61,433 nt of DNA from Acholeplasmatales bacterium (GTDB lineage Bacteria > Bacillota_I > Bacilli_A > Izemoplasmatales > Izemoplasmataceae), in the NCBI GenBank assembly GCA_007694145.1, contig RECF01000055.1, forward strand, positions 1 through 61,433, written 5' to 3'. A model generated the notes under the pieces. That model was not told the DNA's origin and searched no databases. It was given only the letters and a program-made list of their open reading frames with translations. A program made the position numbers and the translations under genes. Position 1 is the stretch's first letter, and each line of letters opens with the position of its first letter. Positions 42,192-51,371 of this stretch are shown piece after piece.

Positions 42192-43395
42192 TGGAATCCT
42201 CCTTGAATGTGAGCCAATGGCCCATTTTATCTTTTTTGGTTTTCATGTAACGATCACTGCGTTCGTGATGATTGGTCTGAATCGGCACCCGTTCGACAAT
42301 TTCTAGACCATGACCGTCAAGTCCGACGATTTTGGTTGGGTTGTTGGTCATCAAGCGGATTTTCCGGATGCCTAGATGACGAAGGACTTGCGCACCGACA
42401 CCGTAGTCGCGCATGTCTTCAGGGAATCCGAGGGCGAGGTTGGCTTCCACCGTGTCCATGCCGCCATCTTGTAGTGCATACGCACGTATTTTGTTGATCA
42501 GTCCGATGCCGCGGCCTTCTTGACGCATGTAAAGCAGGACACCACTGCCTTCTTTTTCGATCATGCCAAGCGCCGCTTGGAGCTGATCGCCACAATCACA
42601 GCGTGTTGAGCCGAGCGCATCACCGGTCAGACATTCGGAATGGACCCGAACAAGCACCGGTGTGTCGTGCTGGATGGTCCCTTTGACTAGGGCGACGTGG
42701 TGTTCACCGTTTAAGGCGTTTTCAAAGCCGACCATTCTAAAAGTACCGTGCATCGTGGGTAAGACGGCTTCAGCGGCCTGTTTGACAAAGCCGTCGCTTT
42801 GGTGGCGATAGCGGATCAAGTCGGCGATGGTAATCAGCTTCAAGTTGTGTTTTTTCGTGTAGGTCATTAAATCATCGAGTCGAGCCATCGTGCCGTCTTC
42901 ATTCATGATTTCACAAATGACACCAGCGGGTTTCAGCCCGGCGAGCCGGGCGAGATCGACGGCGGCTTCAGTATGGCCGGCGCGTTTTAAGACGCCGCCT
43001 TCTCTAGCAATCAATGGGAAGATGTGGCCGGGTTTTTTGAAATCGGCTGGGGCCGCGTTGTCATCGAGTGTTTTAAGAATCGAATGGCTGCGCTCATGCG
43101 CCGAGATGCCGGTTGTCGATTCGATGGCATCGATCGATTCGGTGAAGGCTGTGTTGTAGGTGTCGGTATTGTCTTGCACCATCGGCTGAAAGCCGAGGTG
43201 CTTAGCTCGCGCAGCTTCCATCGGCAGGCAAATCAGACCCCGGCCGTGGGTGGCCATGAAGTTGACGACTTCGGGCGTGGCATGTTCCGCAGCAACAAGC
43301 AAGTCCCCCTCGTTTTCCCGGTCCTCATCGTCGACGACAACAATCATCTTGCCTTGTTTCAAGTCTTCGATGGCGGCTTCAATTGTATCGAACAT
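42178..43395 (-). CDS. ribBA: Bifunctional 3,4-DHBP synthase / GTP cyclohydrolase II
   Basis: The 405-residue protein makes both riboflavin precursors. The RibB domain (about 1-200) has [12 protein letters not shown] and [20 protein letters not shown]. The RibA domain (about 205-400) has the zinc site [20 protein letters not shown] and the GTP site [20 protein letters not shown]. The ATG follows GAAGGAG by 7 bases; the frame upstream (to 43494) overlaps ribE and is rejected. It lies 16 bases after ribE in the operon. Confidence 0.97.
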   Translation of the reverse strand: MFDTIEAAIEDLKQGKMIVVVDDEDRENEGDLLVAAEHATPEVVNFMATHGRGLICLPMEAARAKHLGFQPMVQDNTDTYNTAFTESIDAIESTTGISAHERSHSILKTLDDNAAPADFKKPGHIFPLIAREGGVLKRAGHTEAAVDLARLAGLKPAGVICEIMNEDGTMARLDDLMTYTKKHNLKLITIADLIRYRHQSDGFVKQAAEAVLPTMHGTFRMVGFENALNGEHHVALVKGTIQHDTPVLVRVHSECLTGDALGSTRCDCGDQLQAALGMIEKEGSGVLLYMRQEGRGIGLINKIRAYALQDGGMDTVEANLALGFPEDMRDYGVGAQVLRHLGIRKIRLMTNNPTKIVGLDGHGLEIVERVPIQTNHHERSDRYMKTKKDKMGHWLTFKEDSNENL

Positions 43396-43411
43396 GGTTT
43401 TCACTCCTTCA

Positions 43412-44047
43412 TTAAAATCCGTGTTTTTTAAGCGAATCAAGCAGCGTGCTGTGAGTTGTCTGCTTGCTGAGTAACTTGTCGACATACTTGCCAATCAGGT
43501 CGCATTCCACATTGACACTGTCCCCGATGGGCTTTTCAAGGAGCGTCGTCTCAGCACCCGTATGCGGAATAATCGAAACCGAGAAGGTCCGTTCTGTGAC
43601 AGCGAGCAAAGTCAAACTGATGCCGTCGATGGCGATGCTTCCCTTCTCAACCATCAGACGCGTCAAACTCGGGTCGGTCGCAAACGTCAAAACTTCAGCC
43701 ACATCCTGTTTGATTTTCTTTTTCAAGAGGGCGGTTCCATCGATGTGGCCACTGAGCAGATGGCCCCCAAGTCGTGTGTTTAAGGTCAGGGCCCGTTCAA
43801 GATTGACCCGTTCACCCATCGACACGTGTTTTAGGTGCGTACGATTGAGGGTTTCGTTCATGATGTCGGCTTGATAATAGTCGCGACCCAGCGCAGTAAC
43901 AGTGAGACAGACACCGTTGGTTGCGATGCTATCCCCGATACGGGTGCCTTCAAGCACCGTATGGGCCTCGACAGTCAAGACGGCGCTTTGCGGCCCTTTA
44001 CGCAAGGCGCGTACGCGGCCGACTTCTTCAATGATGCCGGTAAACAT
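43412..44047 (-). CDS. ribE: Riboflavin synthase, alpha subunit type
   Basis: The 211-residue enzyme dismutates two lumazines to riboflavin. It starts [15 protein letters not shown] and has two similar barrels, with [20 protein letters not shown] in the first and [10 protein letters not shown] followed by [15 protein letters not shown] in the second. AAAGGAG precedes the ATG; a frame extending to 44083 is rejected. It lies 5 bases after ribD. Confidence 0.96.
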   Translation of the reverse strand: MFTGIIEEVGRVRALRKGPQSAVLTVEAHTVLEGTRIGDSIATNGVCLTVTALGRDYYQADIMNETLNRTHLKHVSMGERVNLERALTLNTRLGGHLLSGHIDGTALLKKKIKQDVAEVLTFATDPSLTRLMVEKGSIAIDGISLTLLAVTERTFSVSIIPHTGAETTLLEKPIGDSVNVECDLIGKYVDKLLSKQTTHSTLLDSLKKHGF

Positions 44048-44052
44048 GTGAC

Positions 44053-45150
44053 TCACTCCTTTTTGACCGTATAGATGAGACATAGATCGTCGTCATAGTG
44101 TTCGATGCGCTGTAGTGACAGCGGCCAGGCTGACTCGACGTGCGTTACCCCTTCACCTTCAACAGGTGTTGGCGCGTTGGCACCACCGAAAATCTTTGGG
44201 GCGATGAACAGATGCAGTGCATCGACAAGGCCAGCGGTGAACATGGCATGGTTGAGCGTACCACCGCCTTCAAGCAGGATGCTGTTGATGCCTGAGGCAC
44301 CCATGTGGGTGAGGGCCGCCAGCACATCGACCTCACCCGCCTGCGCATCAAAGGTATGGACAACGACACCGTGCGCTTTGAGTTGGTTGATTTTCTCAAG
44401 GGGTGCCGCATGGGTTGTCATCACCCAGGTGGGCACGGTTTGAGCGGTTGCAACAACCAAGGCGTCAAGCGGTATGTCAAGCCGGCTGTCAAGCACCACG
44501 CGAATCGGTTGACGCACGGTGCCTTCAAGATGGCGTACCGTCAAGGCGGGATTATCGTGCATCACCGTCTTGACACCGACCATGATGGCCATCATCTCAT
44601 GGCGAAGCTGGTGCACATGTTCGCGGGCTTTTGGTCCGGTTATCCAGCGTGATTGCCGGGTCTTTGTGGCGATTTTACCATCGGCCGTCATGGCCGTTTT
44701 CATCACAACGTAAGGTAAACCGGTTGTGATGTGTTTGAAAAATGCGCGGTTTAAGGTTTTGTTTTCGTCATCGAGTAGACCGGTCTTTACCGTGATGCCT
44801 GCTTGTTTTAGCATTGTCATGCCACGGCCGGAAACGAGTGGGTTCGGGTCGATGCTGCCGATGACGACGCGGGCGATCTGTTTGTCGATTATGCGTGTTG
44901 CGCAAGGTGGGGTCTTGCCGGTGTGTGCACACGGTTCGAGGGTCACATAAAGCGTCGCTCCAGCGACAGATTCGGTGGCGTTTTCAAAGGCACGCACTTC
45001 AGCATGCGCTTCTCCATAACAGGCATGGTAGCCTTCACCGATGATGCGTCCGTCTTTCACCAAGACGGCGCCAACCAGTGGATTGGGGTCGACATGCCCG
45101 CGACCTTGTTTTGCAAGCACCAAGGCGCGTTTCATAAACATTTCATCCAT
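44053..45150 (-). CDS. ribD: Diaminohydroxyphosphoribosylaminopyrimidine deaminase / reductase
   Basis: The 365-residue bifunctional enzyme catalyses deamination and then reduction in riboflavin synthesis. The N-terminal deaminase (about 1-145) has the zinc ligands in HAEVRAFENA and PCAHTGKTPPC. The C-terminal reductase (about 150-365) has VMKTAMTADGKIATKTRQSR WITG and LLEGGGTLNHAMF. GAAAGGAGC lies 6-7 bases before the ATG at 45150. It is the first gene after the FMN riboswitch. Confidence 0.97.
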   Translation of the reverse strand: MDEMFMKRALVLAKQGRGHVDPNPLVGAVLVKDGRIIGEGYHACYGEAHAEVRAFENATESVAGATLYVTLEPCAHTGKTPPCATRIIDKQIARVVIGSIDPNPLVSGRGMTMLKQAGITVKTGLLDDENKTLNRAFFKHITTGLPYVVMKTAMTADGKIATKTRQSRWITGPKAREHVHQLRHEMMAIMVGVKTVMHDNPALTVRHLEGTVRQPIRVVLDSRLDIPLDALVVATAQTVPTWVMTTHAAPLEKINQLKAHGVVVHTFDAQAGEVDVLAALTHMGASGINSILLEGGGTLNHAMFTAGLVDALHLFIAPKIFGGANAPTPVEGEGVTHVESAWPLSLQRIEHYDDDLCLIYTVKKE

Positions 45151-45170
45151 CGTCAAGCTCCTTTCAACAC

Positions 45171-45204
45171 AAAAAAATGCCCCATGACACAGTCATCAGG
45201 GCAT
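45171..45204 (-). terminator. Riboswitch-controlled terminator
   Basis: On the minus strand ATGCCC.TGATGAC pairs with GTCATG.GGGCAT and is followed by seven T, between the FMN aptamer and ribD. It is the expected off-switch when FMN is bound. Confidence 0.85.
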
Positions 45205-45240
45205 AGGACTGACAAAGAACACGCAAAAAGCGTCGCGTTC

Positions 45241-45347
45241 ATCTTCTTCCATCCAGACTTTACTGTCGGTGTGGGAGTTACACCCACTCTGCTTGCGCTC
45301 GCGGACTTTACCGCCGGTCGGGAATTGCACCCTGCCCTGAAGATGAT
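45241..45347 (-). ncRNA. FMN riboswitch (RFN element)
   Basis: The minus strand has the conserved RFN blocks in order: ATCTTC followed by GGGCAGGGTG, then TTCCCGACCGGCGGTAAAGT, CCGCGAGCG, a variable arm, CCCACACCGACAGTAAAGTC, TGGATG and the closing GAAGAAGAT. This is the aptamer that binds FMN and ends rib transcription early. It lies about 90 bases before ribD, followed by a terminator. Confidence 0.96.
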
Positions 45348-45359
45348 CAATACACCCAT

Positions 45360-45388
45360 AGTGTAGCATGCACCGAGCCGTATTACAA
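45360..45388 (-). promoter_or_regulatory. Promoter of the rib operon
   Basis: On the minus strand TTGTAA (45388-45383), 17 bases and TACACT (45365-45360) lie just upstream of the riboswitch. Confidence 0.7.
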
Positions 45389-45461
45389 GTGAAACCATAC
45401 AGGAGATAGTGTGAAAATTGGGAGTTCATAAATCGACGGTATCAGAACGATCATCCTGCAG

Positions 45462-45467
45462 TATAAT
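45462..45467 (+). promoter_or_regulatory. -10 box before the beta-lactamase-like/GNAT gene
   Basis: TATAAT lies 49 bases before the ATG at 45517. No clear -35 box is seen. Confidence 0.4.
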
Positions 45468-45516
45468 AAGTGAGAAGCCGTGTAACGGCCAACCGATGAG
45501 AGTGAGGACCGTCTTA

Positions 45517-46980
45517 ATGTTTGAACGTGATGCCTTAAAGCCGATTGAAAGATTGATTACTGCTTGGGATGCCTCCGGCGTCCTGCATGTTTATGATGCA
45601 TCGACGTGTCATGTGCAACACGTCTTTGGCTACGCAGATAGAAACCGTCATGTCAACACCTCGAACACACCCAGTTACCTTTTGTCGGTGCGAAGCCGTT
45701 TTTTGCAAGGGCTCGCCATCATGCAGCTCGTTGAGGCGGGTCAACTTGACCTCGATGCCCCCATCGGACCGCTCTTGCCTGAGTATCCGCCCGCCGCTCA
45801 GGTCACCATCCGGCAATTGTTGTTGCATGAATCCGGTATTAAAGATTATTTCTATGGCCACATCATGCTTAACCTGAGCGCCTCAGCGTCTCACCAGATG
45901 CTTGATGACAACCGCCGTTATGTACTCGAAAGTCAACTGTTTTATCAATCGATGCCCTGGCATGAGATGATCGACACACTCGGTGAGACGCTCTTGTTCA
46001 AACCCGGAACCCAAGATTACTGGAGTGCGACAAACAGTGTGATCCTCGAGAGGCTTATTGAACAAACGAGCGGCTTGTCGATACAAACGTATCTAGAAAC
46101 ACGCATTTTCGCGCCGCTTGGTCTTGAGGAAACGATCCTCGGCCATCAAGCGAATACGGTCTCCTACGTGTGCATGCGCGATATCCATCTTCTTGAAGCA
46201 AGGTATGAAGGGGATACATCGCTTGTATACACGACCACACCCGCTGATATCGCGAAGCTGATGCATGGACTGAGAACGAAAGCATTACTGTCTAGCAAAA
46301 GCTGGCAAGATGGACTGAAACCCAATGCCCATGGTGCGGCGATCTTGTGTGATTATCGCAATGGCTTTGAGTATTATGAGTCGATGGTACTAGGCTATGA
46401 AATCGGCCTGTTTGTCGATGCAGCCTCACAGTGCGCCTTTTTTCACATGAGCAACGAAGGCAGTATCTTCAGGTTGCAAGCAGGCGAATGGACCCACTTT
46501 CTTCACCAAATCAGGTGCCACATTGAAGCGTACATTACAAAACCCAGGCAGACCGTACTTGAACCATATCACGAGCGAAATGCCTGGGATGCGATGCATT
46601 TACGCATGGCAAAAGATCAAGAAGAGTTTGTCATCGATGCGAAGACATCGCTTTGTTGGGCATTGTCCGAACCAAAAGATAAGCGTCCGTATGTTTTGAT
46701 GGAAGGCATGCGGTCGGTCGGTCTGATGATTTTGGCCATCGATCAAGACAAAGACATTTATAAAATCGACATCTTGATTGTGGATGCCCGCTACCAAAAT
46801 CGTGGTTTCGGCAAAATCATGTTACAAAAAGGTCTTGACATCCTCAAAGATGCCGGCGCGAAACAGTTTGACATCATCGTCAACCGGTTCAACACCCCAG
46901 CTTACCGTATGTATCGGTCACTCGGGTTTGAAGAGACCGGTATTTACGAAGGCGGCGTCCGCCTGTCAAAGCCCTTGTAG
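45517..46980 (+). CDS. Degenerate beta-lactamase-like domain fused to a GNAT domain
   Basis: The 487-residue protein has a class C beta-lactamase-like fold (about 15-330) with FLQGLAIMQLVEAGQLDLDA and VTIRQLLLHESGIKDY. The catalytic motifs are altered: where SxxK is expected it has SVRS, the YxN position reads WSA, and the HxG region is HMSNEG. A GNAT domain follows (about 375-487), with the acetyl-CoA loop RYQNRGFGKIML and RMYRSLGFEETGIYEGGVRL. The first half is therefore probably a binding or sensing domain and the second an acetyltransferase. The ATG at 45517 follows GAGGA; an ATG at 45496 is possible. Confidence 0.78.
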   Translation: MFERDALKPIERLITAWDASGVLHVYDASTCHVQHVFGYADRNRHVNTSNTPSYLLSVRSRFLQGLAIMQLVEAGQLDLDAPIGPLLPEYPPAAQVTIRQLLLHESGIKDYFYGHIMLNLSASASHQMLDDNRRYVLESQLFYQSMPWHEMIDTLGETLLFKPGTQDYWSATNSVILERLIEQTSGLSIQTYLETRIFAPLGLEETILGHQANTVSYVCMRDIHLLEARYEGDTSLVYTTTPADIAKLMHGLRTKALLSSKSWQDGLKPNAHGAAILCDYRNGFEYYESMVLGYEIGLFVDAASQCAFFHMSNEGSIFRLQAGEWTHFLHQIRCHIEAYITKPRQTVLEPYHERNAWDAMHLRMAKDQEEFVIDAKTSLCWALSEPKDKRPYVLMEGMRSVGLMILAIDQDKDIYKIDILIVDARYQNRGFGKIMLQKGLDILKDAGAKQFDIIVNRFNTPAYRMYRSLGFEETGIYEGGVRLSKPL

Positions 46981-47030
46981 TCTTTTGGGCGGTAACATTC
47001 GTCACTATTTTGCGCGATTAAGACAAAACA

Positions 47031-47059
47031 TTGGCTTTTTCTGTAAAAGGTGGTATAAT
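47031..47059 (+). promoter_or_regulatory. Promoter of the DEAD-box helicase gene
   Basis: TTGGCT (47031-47036), 17 bases and TATAAT (47054-47059, with TGG before it) lie 109 bases before the ATG. The transcript therefore has a leader of about 100 bases. Confidence 0.7.
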
Positions 47060-47108
47060 ACTAAAGTTCGACTATACGATGAAACCACACCGGATCGAGA
47101 ATTTCCCG

Positions 47109-47137
47109 AAACGTTGCATCGAATTGCAACGTTTTTG
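47109..47137 (+). terminator. Leader terminator / attenuator of the DEAD-box gene
   Basis: AAACGTTGCA and TGCAACGTTT form a 10-bp stem with a 6-base loop and a T-rich tail. It lies inside the helicase leader, 31 bases before the ATG, where it could stop transcription before the gene. Confidence 0.75.
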
Positions 47138-47168
47138 TTTTGCCCGACCGTAATATAAAGGAGACCCT

Positions 47169-48473
47169 ATGAATTTTACCCAACTGAACTTGCACCACAC
47201 CTTGCTCAAAACCTTAATTAAACAAGGTTATGAGACCCCAACCCCCATCCAAACTGAAGCCATTCCCCATATCCTGAATGGCCGCGATGTTCTTGGCAGT
47301 GCCCAAACAGGTACCGGCAAGACGGCCGCTTTTGCGTTGCCGATCATCCAACAGCTCATCCTGACAGCCATACCAGGAAAACAGCGCCATCCGCGCGCAC
47401 TCGTCCTTGCACCCACGCGTGAACTCGCTTTGCAAATCCGCGACAGTTTTCGTACGTATGCCACCGGCAGTCCCATCAAGACCATCGCCATCTTTGGCGG
47501 TGCGCCCAAACGCAATCAAATCCAAAACCTCAAACGCGGCGTCGATGTCATCGTCGCCACTCCAGGACGCCTGCTCGACTTGCTCGACATGGGTGTGATG
47601 CGGCTTGATAAAATCGCACACTACGTCCTTGATGAAGCCGACCGGATGCTTGACATGGGGTTCATCCCCGATGTCATGAAAATCTCGTCACAGTTGCCAA
47701 GCAAGCGTCAAACGCTGCTCTTTTCCGCTACGTTGCCAGACAGTATCATCACACTTGTGAAACAACTGCTTGATCAGCCCATCCGCGTGAAAATCAACAG
47801 CGACAACACGACACTCGATACGATCAACCAATCGGTCTATTTCCTGAACAAATCCGACAAGCCGGCGCTGCTTACTGAGCTGCTCAAGGCAGAAGCGGTC
47901 ACCTCCGCCATCGTCTTCGTAAGGACCAAGCACAGCGCCAACCGGTTGAGCAAGGCTTTGAACGCCCAAGGGCTCAATACCGATTCCATCCACGGCAACA
48001 AATCCCAGTCGCAACGGGAAAAAACCTTGCAAGCATTCAAGCAAAACAAAACCCGTATCCTGATTGCGACCGATGTCGCTTCACGCGGCCTCGATATCGA
48101 TGATGTGACACACATCATCAACTACGACATGCCCGAAACGCCGGACACTTACGTCCACCGGATCGGCCGTACCGCCAGAGCGGGTAGAAGTGGTCACAGC
48201 CTGTCGTTTTGCAGCCCTGAAGAATCGCATTTGCTTAAAAGCATTCAAAGTCATATCGGCATGCGGCTGCCCATAGAAGCCAATCATCCGTTTGTCATGA
48301 GGGAAAAGACGGTCACCAAACGCCCAAAACAAGCGCAACCGTCCTTTTCAAAGCGTCACACCGCCAAGGCAAAACGGCCGGTTGAAACGCCATTTTACCA
48401 CCAAACCTACAAAAAGGGCAAGGCGTCAAAACACAACGGTTCATCTCGGAAAACAGCCATGCATGCTTCCTAA
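47169..48473 (+). CDS. DEAD-box ATP-dependent RNA helicase
   Basis: The 434-residue helicase has every DEAD-box motif: Q motif (YETPTPIQTEAIP), AQTGTGKT, PTRELA, TPGRLLDLL, DEAD in YVLDEADRMLDMGF, SAT, then RGLDIDDVTHIINYD and HRIGRTARAG. The tail (about 370-434) is basic and Lys-rich, as in RhlE/CshA helicases that bind RNA. Such enzymes help ribosome assembly or mRNA decay, often at low temperature. AAAGGAG precedes the ATG. A leader terminator suggests attenuation. Confidence 0.95.
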   Translation: MNFTQLNLHHTLLKTLIKQGYETPTPIQTEAIPHILNGRDVLGSAQTGTGKTAAFALPIIQQLILTAIPGKQRHPRALVLAPTRELALQIRDSFRTYATGSPIKTIAIFGGAPKRNQIQNLKRGVDVIVATPGRLLDLLDMGVMRLDKIAHYVLDEADRMLDMGFIPDVMKISSQLPSKRQTLLFSATLPDSIITLVKQLLDQPIRVKINSDNTTLDTINQSVYFLNKSDKPALLTELLKAEAVTSAIVFVRTKHSANRLSKALNAQGLNTDSIHGNKSQSQREKTLQAFKQNKTRILIATDVASRGLDIDDVTHIINYDMPETPDTYVHRIGRTARAGRSGHSLSFCSPEESHLLKSIQSHIGMRLPIEANHPFVMREKTVTKRPKQAQPSFSKRHTAKAKRPVETPFYHQTYKKGKASKHNGSSRKTAMHAS

Positions 48474-48502
48474 GCTGACAAGTATCTAACGCATTATCCA
48501 TT

Positions 48503-48546
48503 AAAACACCCGCTTCAGTTCAATTTGAACTGTAAGCGGGTGTTTT
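48503..48546 (+). terminator. Strong intrinsic terminator of the DEAD-box gene
   Basis: AAAACACCCGCTT.AGTTCAA pairs with TTGAACT.AAGCGGGTGTTTT over about 20 bp with one small bulge. Confidence 0.92.
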
Positions 48547-48809
48547 GATTTGACTTACTTGAAAGCAAGGAACACATCATCGGGTAAGAGGGTTGAGCCA
48601 GTGACTGTTCACACTGTCATTGGAAATGAGAAACACTGCGACGAAAACGATTTTCTCAGCTTTGGCATGTCTTCGGTTAACGCGCTGAGGATGACGTATC
48701 GATAGGACAAGCTGTCGCTTCAAACGTTTGCGACAGGTTGAAACTATTGCTGTACATGTAGAGACGGTTAGGATAAGATAAGACTGAGTATGACTTGGAG
48801 GTGGCAACC
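48547..48809 (+). other. Intergenic region with one inverted repeat
   Basis: No gene is supported here. A 7-bp inverted repeat, CTGTCGC and GCGACAG (48712-48736), lies about 75 bases before the CPBP gene and may be a regulatory hairpin or operator. The remaining sequence shows nothing recognisable. Confidence 0.4.
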
Positions 48810-49535
48810 ATGGTAAATCGGCATCTGTTCAAAGTTTTTGTCGTGTTCAGCATCGTACTGTTGGCGCTTCTCGCCCCGCGTTTTGGTGGGTTTATAGCGG
48901 ATCAGTTCAGCTATGGACGGTTTGATCCCGATGGGGTGTTTGCTTGGCTTTACGTGCATCACATTGTACAGGCGCTCCTCATCGGCCTTTTGATGTGGTT
49001 CATCACCCGGCGAACAGGACTGCGATTTGGGTTGGGAATCGGTGAGGTAGGGATCGGGATCCGCTATGTGAAGCGTTTCGCGCTGTATTTTCTTATCTAT
49101 ACCGTTGTCGTTCTTAGTATCATGACAATGCTTGGCGGTGTCATGACGATGCATTTTCCCCTCACCGCGCGTAATGTGGTGGGATACCTCAGTTTTCAAC
49201 TGTTTATGTCAGGGCCGAGTGAGGAACTTATTTTTCGAGCCTTTGTGATGACGCTCGGAGGTTTTTTCATCAAAACACGTTTACTTGGTGGCCGGTTGAG
49301 TGCGGTCAATCTGTTGGCCGCTTTGGTGTTTGTCGTGGCGCACATCGGTTTTTCTTTCAGTCCCTTCAGCTTGAGTTATGAGCCGATGCAACTGCTTTAT
49401 TCTTTTGCCTTAGGTATCATTTACGGGGCTTGTTATGAACGGACGAAAAGTGTGTATTATCCGATGATGCTTCACAGCATCTCTAATGTTATTTCCGTGT
49501 CTGCGGTCATGGTGGTTCAGGTTTTGTTTGGGTGA
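48810..49535 (+). CDS. CPBP family intramembrane metalloprotease-like protein
   Basis: The 241-residue membrane protein has about seven helices. It carries the CPBP (Abi) motifs: GPSEELIFRAF with the EExxxR catalytic pair, FVVAHIGF with the FxxxH histidine, and HSISNVISV with the HxxxN site. Members cleave or protect membrane proteins, and in some bacteria give bacteriocin self-immunity. TTGGAGGTGG precedes the ATG. It is a single gene before the ABC exporter operon; a link to that operon is not shown. Confidence 0.88.
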   Translation: MVNRHLFKVFVVFSIVLLALLAPRFGGFIADQFSYGRFDPDGVFAWLYVHHIVQALLIGLLMWFITRRTGLRFGLGIGEVGIGIRYVKRFALYFLIYTVVVLSIMTMLGGVMTMHFPLTARNVVGYLSFQLFMSGPSEELIFRAFVMTLGGFFIKTRLLGGRLSAVNLLAALVFVVAHIGFSFSPFSLSYEPMQLLYSFALGIIYGACYERTKSVYYPMMLHSISNVISVSAVMVVQVLFG

Positions 49536-49642
49536 GGCACACGGAAGGCGTCGTACGGCTTGAATAGGGATATATGGACTGCTGGTGCTTGCCGGTGGTC
49601 TTTTTTATGGGTGTGCACAAAAAAAACAGTGAAAAAGCAAAA

Positions 49643-49662
49643 GTGATGACAAATGTCACTAC
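49643..49662 (+). promoter_or_regulatory. Palindromic operator candidate of the ABC exporter operon
   Basis: TGACA-AA-TGTCA (49647-49658) with flanking GTGA and C bases forms a compact near-palindrome 45 bases before the first exporter gene. Response regulators of the LiaR/LnrK kind bind paired sites of this type. The region around it is AT-rich, but no clear promoter was found. Confidence 0.5.
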
Positions 49663-49706
49663 CGCAAAGGCTTTTTGTTTGCTAGACTTATGGCGAGGTG
49701 ATTAAC

Positions 49707-50651
49707 ATGATTGTAAGAATGAATGATGTCATTAAACGTTATAACGGAGACCGCTTGGCGCTTGACTACTTGAATCTTGAAATCAAGAAAGGCGAAGTGG
49801 TCGGGCTGCTTGGACCCAATGGTGCTGGAAAGACGACAGCGATTAAAGCGATCGTTGGCTTGCTTGCAGTCGATGAAGGGACGATTTCTGTTTTTGGTGA
49901 AAAGCAAAACGGGCAGAACCGACAACTGCGCCGCCGGATTGGTCTGGTCACGCAAGATGTGACCGTTTATGAAGACTTGAGCGCGTATGAGAACTTGCGG
50001 TTTTTCGGTAAGCTGTACGGGTTGAAAGGCGAGCAGCTTAAAGCACGGATTGAAGCAGTGGCGAAACTGATTGGGCTTTCCGACCGCCTGCATGAAGCCC
50101 CGAAACGGTTTTCTGGTGGGATGAAACGTCGCCTGAATATCGGCTGTGCGCTCTTGCATGAGCCAGAGCTGATTATCATGGATGAACCGACGGTCGGTAT
50201 CGATCCGCAAAGCCGTAACTACATCCTTGAGTTTGTCAAAGAACTTGCCAAACAAGCCGATACCGCGATTCTTTACACATCACACTATATCGAAGAAGTG
50301 CAGGCCATCAGTGATCGTGTCTATATCATTGACCAAGGTCATATCATCGCCCATGGCACGGTTAAGGCACTGATTGAAAAAATGCAAGGCGACCAGGTGA
50401 TGGCCATCACGGTGAAACATCCTGCGAAAGCGACCGTGCTAACACTCAAGGCGATTCCTGATATCAAAGAGGTGTCCCTTGAAGGTGACACATACCAGAT
50501 TGTAACCGAACCCGGCGTTTCCGTGCTTGATAAGTGTCTCGCACTGCTTGCGGAACAGACCATCACCGATGTGTCAAACCAGCAAGCGAACCTTGAAGAT
50601 GTCTTTTTGATGCTGACGGGGAAAACGTTACGGGATGGGGCGGTGGACTAG
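49707..50651 (+). CDS. ABC transporter ATP-binding protein, LnrL-like
   Basis: The 314-residue ATPase has Walker A GPNGAGKTT (residues about 37-45), the Q-loop, signature FSGGMKRRLNIGCALL, Walker B LIIMDEPTVGID and the H-loop after LYTSHYIEEV. The long C-terminal part after residue 215 is typical of CcmA/drug-exporter ATPases. GAGGTG precedes the ATG at 49707; a GTG at 49698 is less likely. It begins a five-gene operon with two permeases, a sensor kinase and a response regulator, the order seen in the B. subtilis linearmycin resistance locus. Confidence 0.92.
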   Translation: MIVRMNDVIKRYNGDRLALDYLNLEIKKGEVVGLLGPNGAGKTTAIKAIVGLLAVDEGTISVFGEKQNGQNRQLRRRIGLVTQDVTVYEDLSAYENLRFFGKLYGLKGEQLKARIEAVAKLIGLSDRLHEAPKRFSGGMKRRLNIGCALLHEPELIIMDEPTVGIDPQSRNYILEFVKELAKQADTAILYTSHYIEEVQAISDRVYIIDQGHIIAHGTVKALIEKMQGDQVMAITVKHPAKATVLTLKAIPDIKEVSLEGDTYQIVTEPGVSVLDKCLALLAEQTITDVSNQQANLEDVFLMLTGKTLRDGAVD

Positions 50652-51371
50652 ATGTTGCGCTTTTATGGATTGCGGATCTTGAAAGATTATCTTGGACATA
50701 TCATTCTGATTGGTCTGCCTGTTGCCTTAATTACGCTTATGGTGATGATCAACGCCGAAGCAGACGCGGCACCAAACACCGCGGAAGCGGCGCGTTATAT
50801 CGGCATTGTCTACATCATCATGTTTCAAGGCTTTGGGGCGGCTTACACCTTTGAAGGACTTGAGCACGACTTCTTCAAGTCATTCAAAGACCGACTCAAA
50901 GCCTCGCCCGTCAATCCGATGCGCTTCGTGTTTGCGAACATCGGTTTCGGTGTTTTGATTAGTTTCTTGCAATCGCTTGTTTTGCTGGTCTATGTGGTCG
51001 TGGTGTTTGGATCGCGTATTCCGAATCTGCCACTTGTACTGATGGTGCTCTTCTTGGGGGTTGTCTTTGCACAACTGCTCGCCGCCTTGTGTATCTTTCT
51101 TCTTAAGAAAGGCTCAAAAGCACAGGCCGCCATTACTTTGTACATCATTGGTGGCATGGTGCTCGCTGGTTTTTTCTTTCCGCTGCCGGCAAATGATTTG
51201 ACCGCTTGGTTGTCAAACTACTCGACACCCCTAGCTTGGACACATCATGCCGTCTATGGCTTGATTGAGGGTGTATATCATGAAGCGTTGCTTGGGACAG
51301 GTCTCTTAGTCGTGGCTACGTTGCTGGTTGGCGCGGTGGTTTATCAGTTGAGCAAACGGGTCGTCACATGA
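50652..51371 (+). CDS. ABC-2 type permease, LnrM-like
   Basis: The 239-residue protein has six membrane segments. FKSFKDRLKASPVNPMRFVF is the cytosolic coupling region typical of ABC-2 permeases, and GGMVLAGFFFPLPANDLTAW matches the usual conserved region near helix 5. It starts directly after the ATPase stop and overlaps the next gene by 4 bases. It should form the exporter with the ATPase and the next permease. Confidence 0.88.
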   Translation: MLRFYGLRILKDYLGHIILIGLPVALITLMVMINAEADAAPNTAEAARYIGIVYIIMFQGFGAAYTFEGLEHDFFKSFKDRLKASPVNPMRFVFANIGFGVLISFLQSLVLLVYVVVVFGSRIPNLPLVLMVLFLGVVFAQLLAALCIFLLKKGSKAQAAITLYIIGGMVLAGFFFPLPANDLTAWLSNYSTPLAWTHHAVYGLIEGVYHEALLGTGLLVVATLLVGAVVYQLSKRVVT

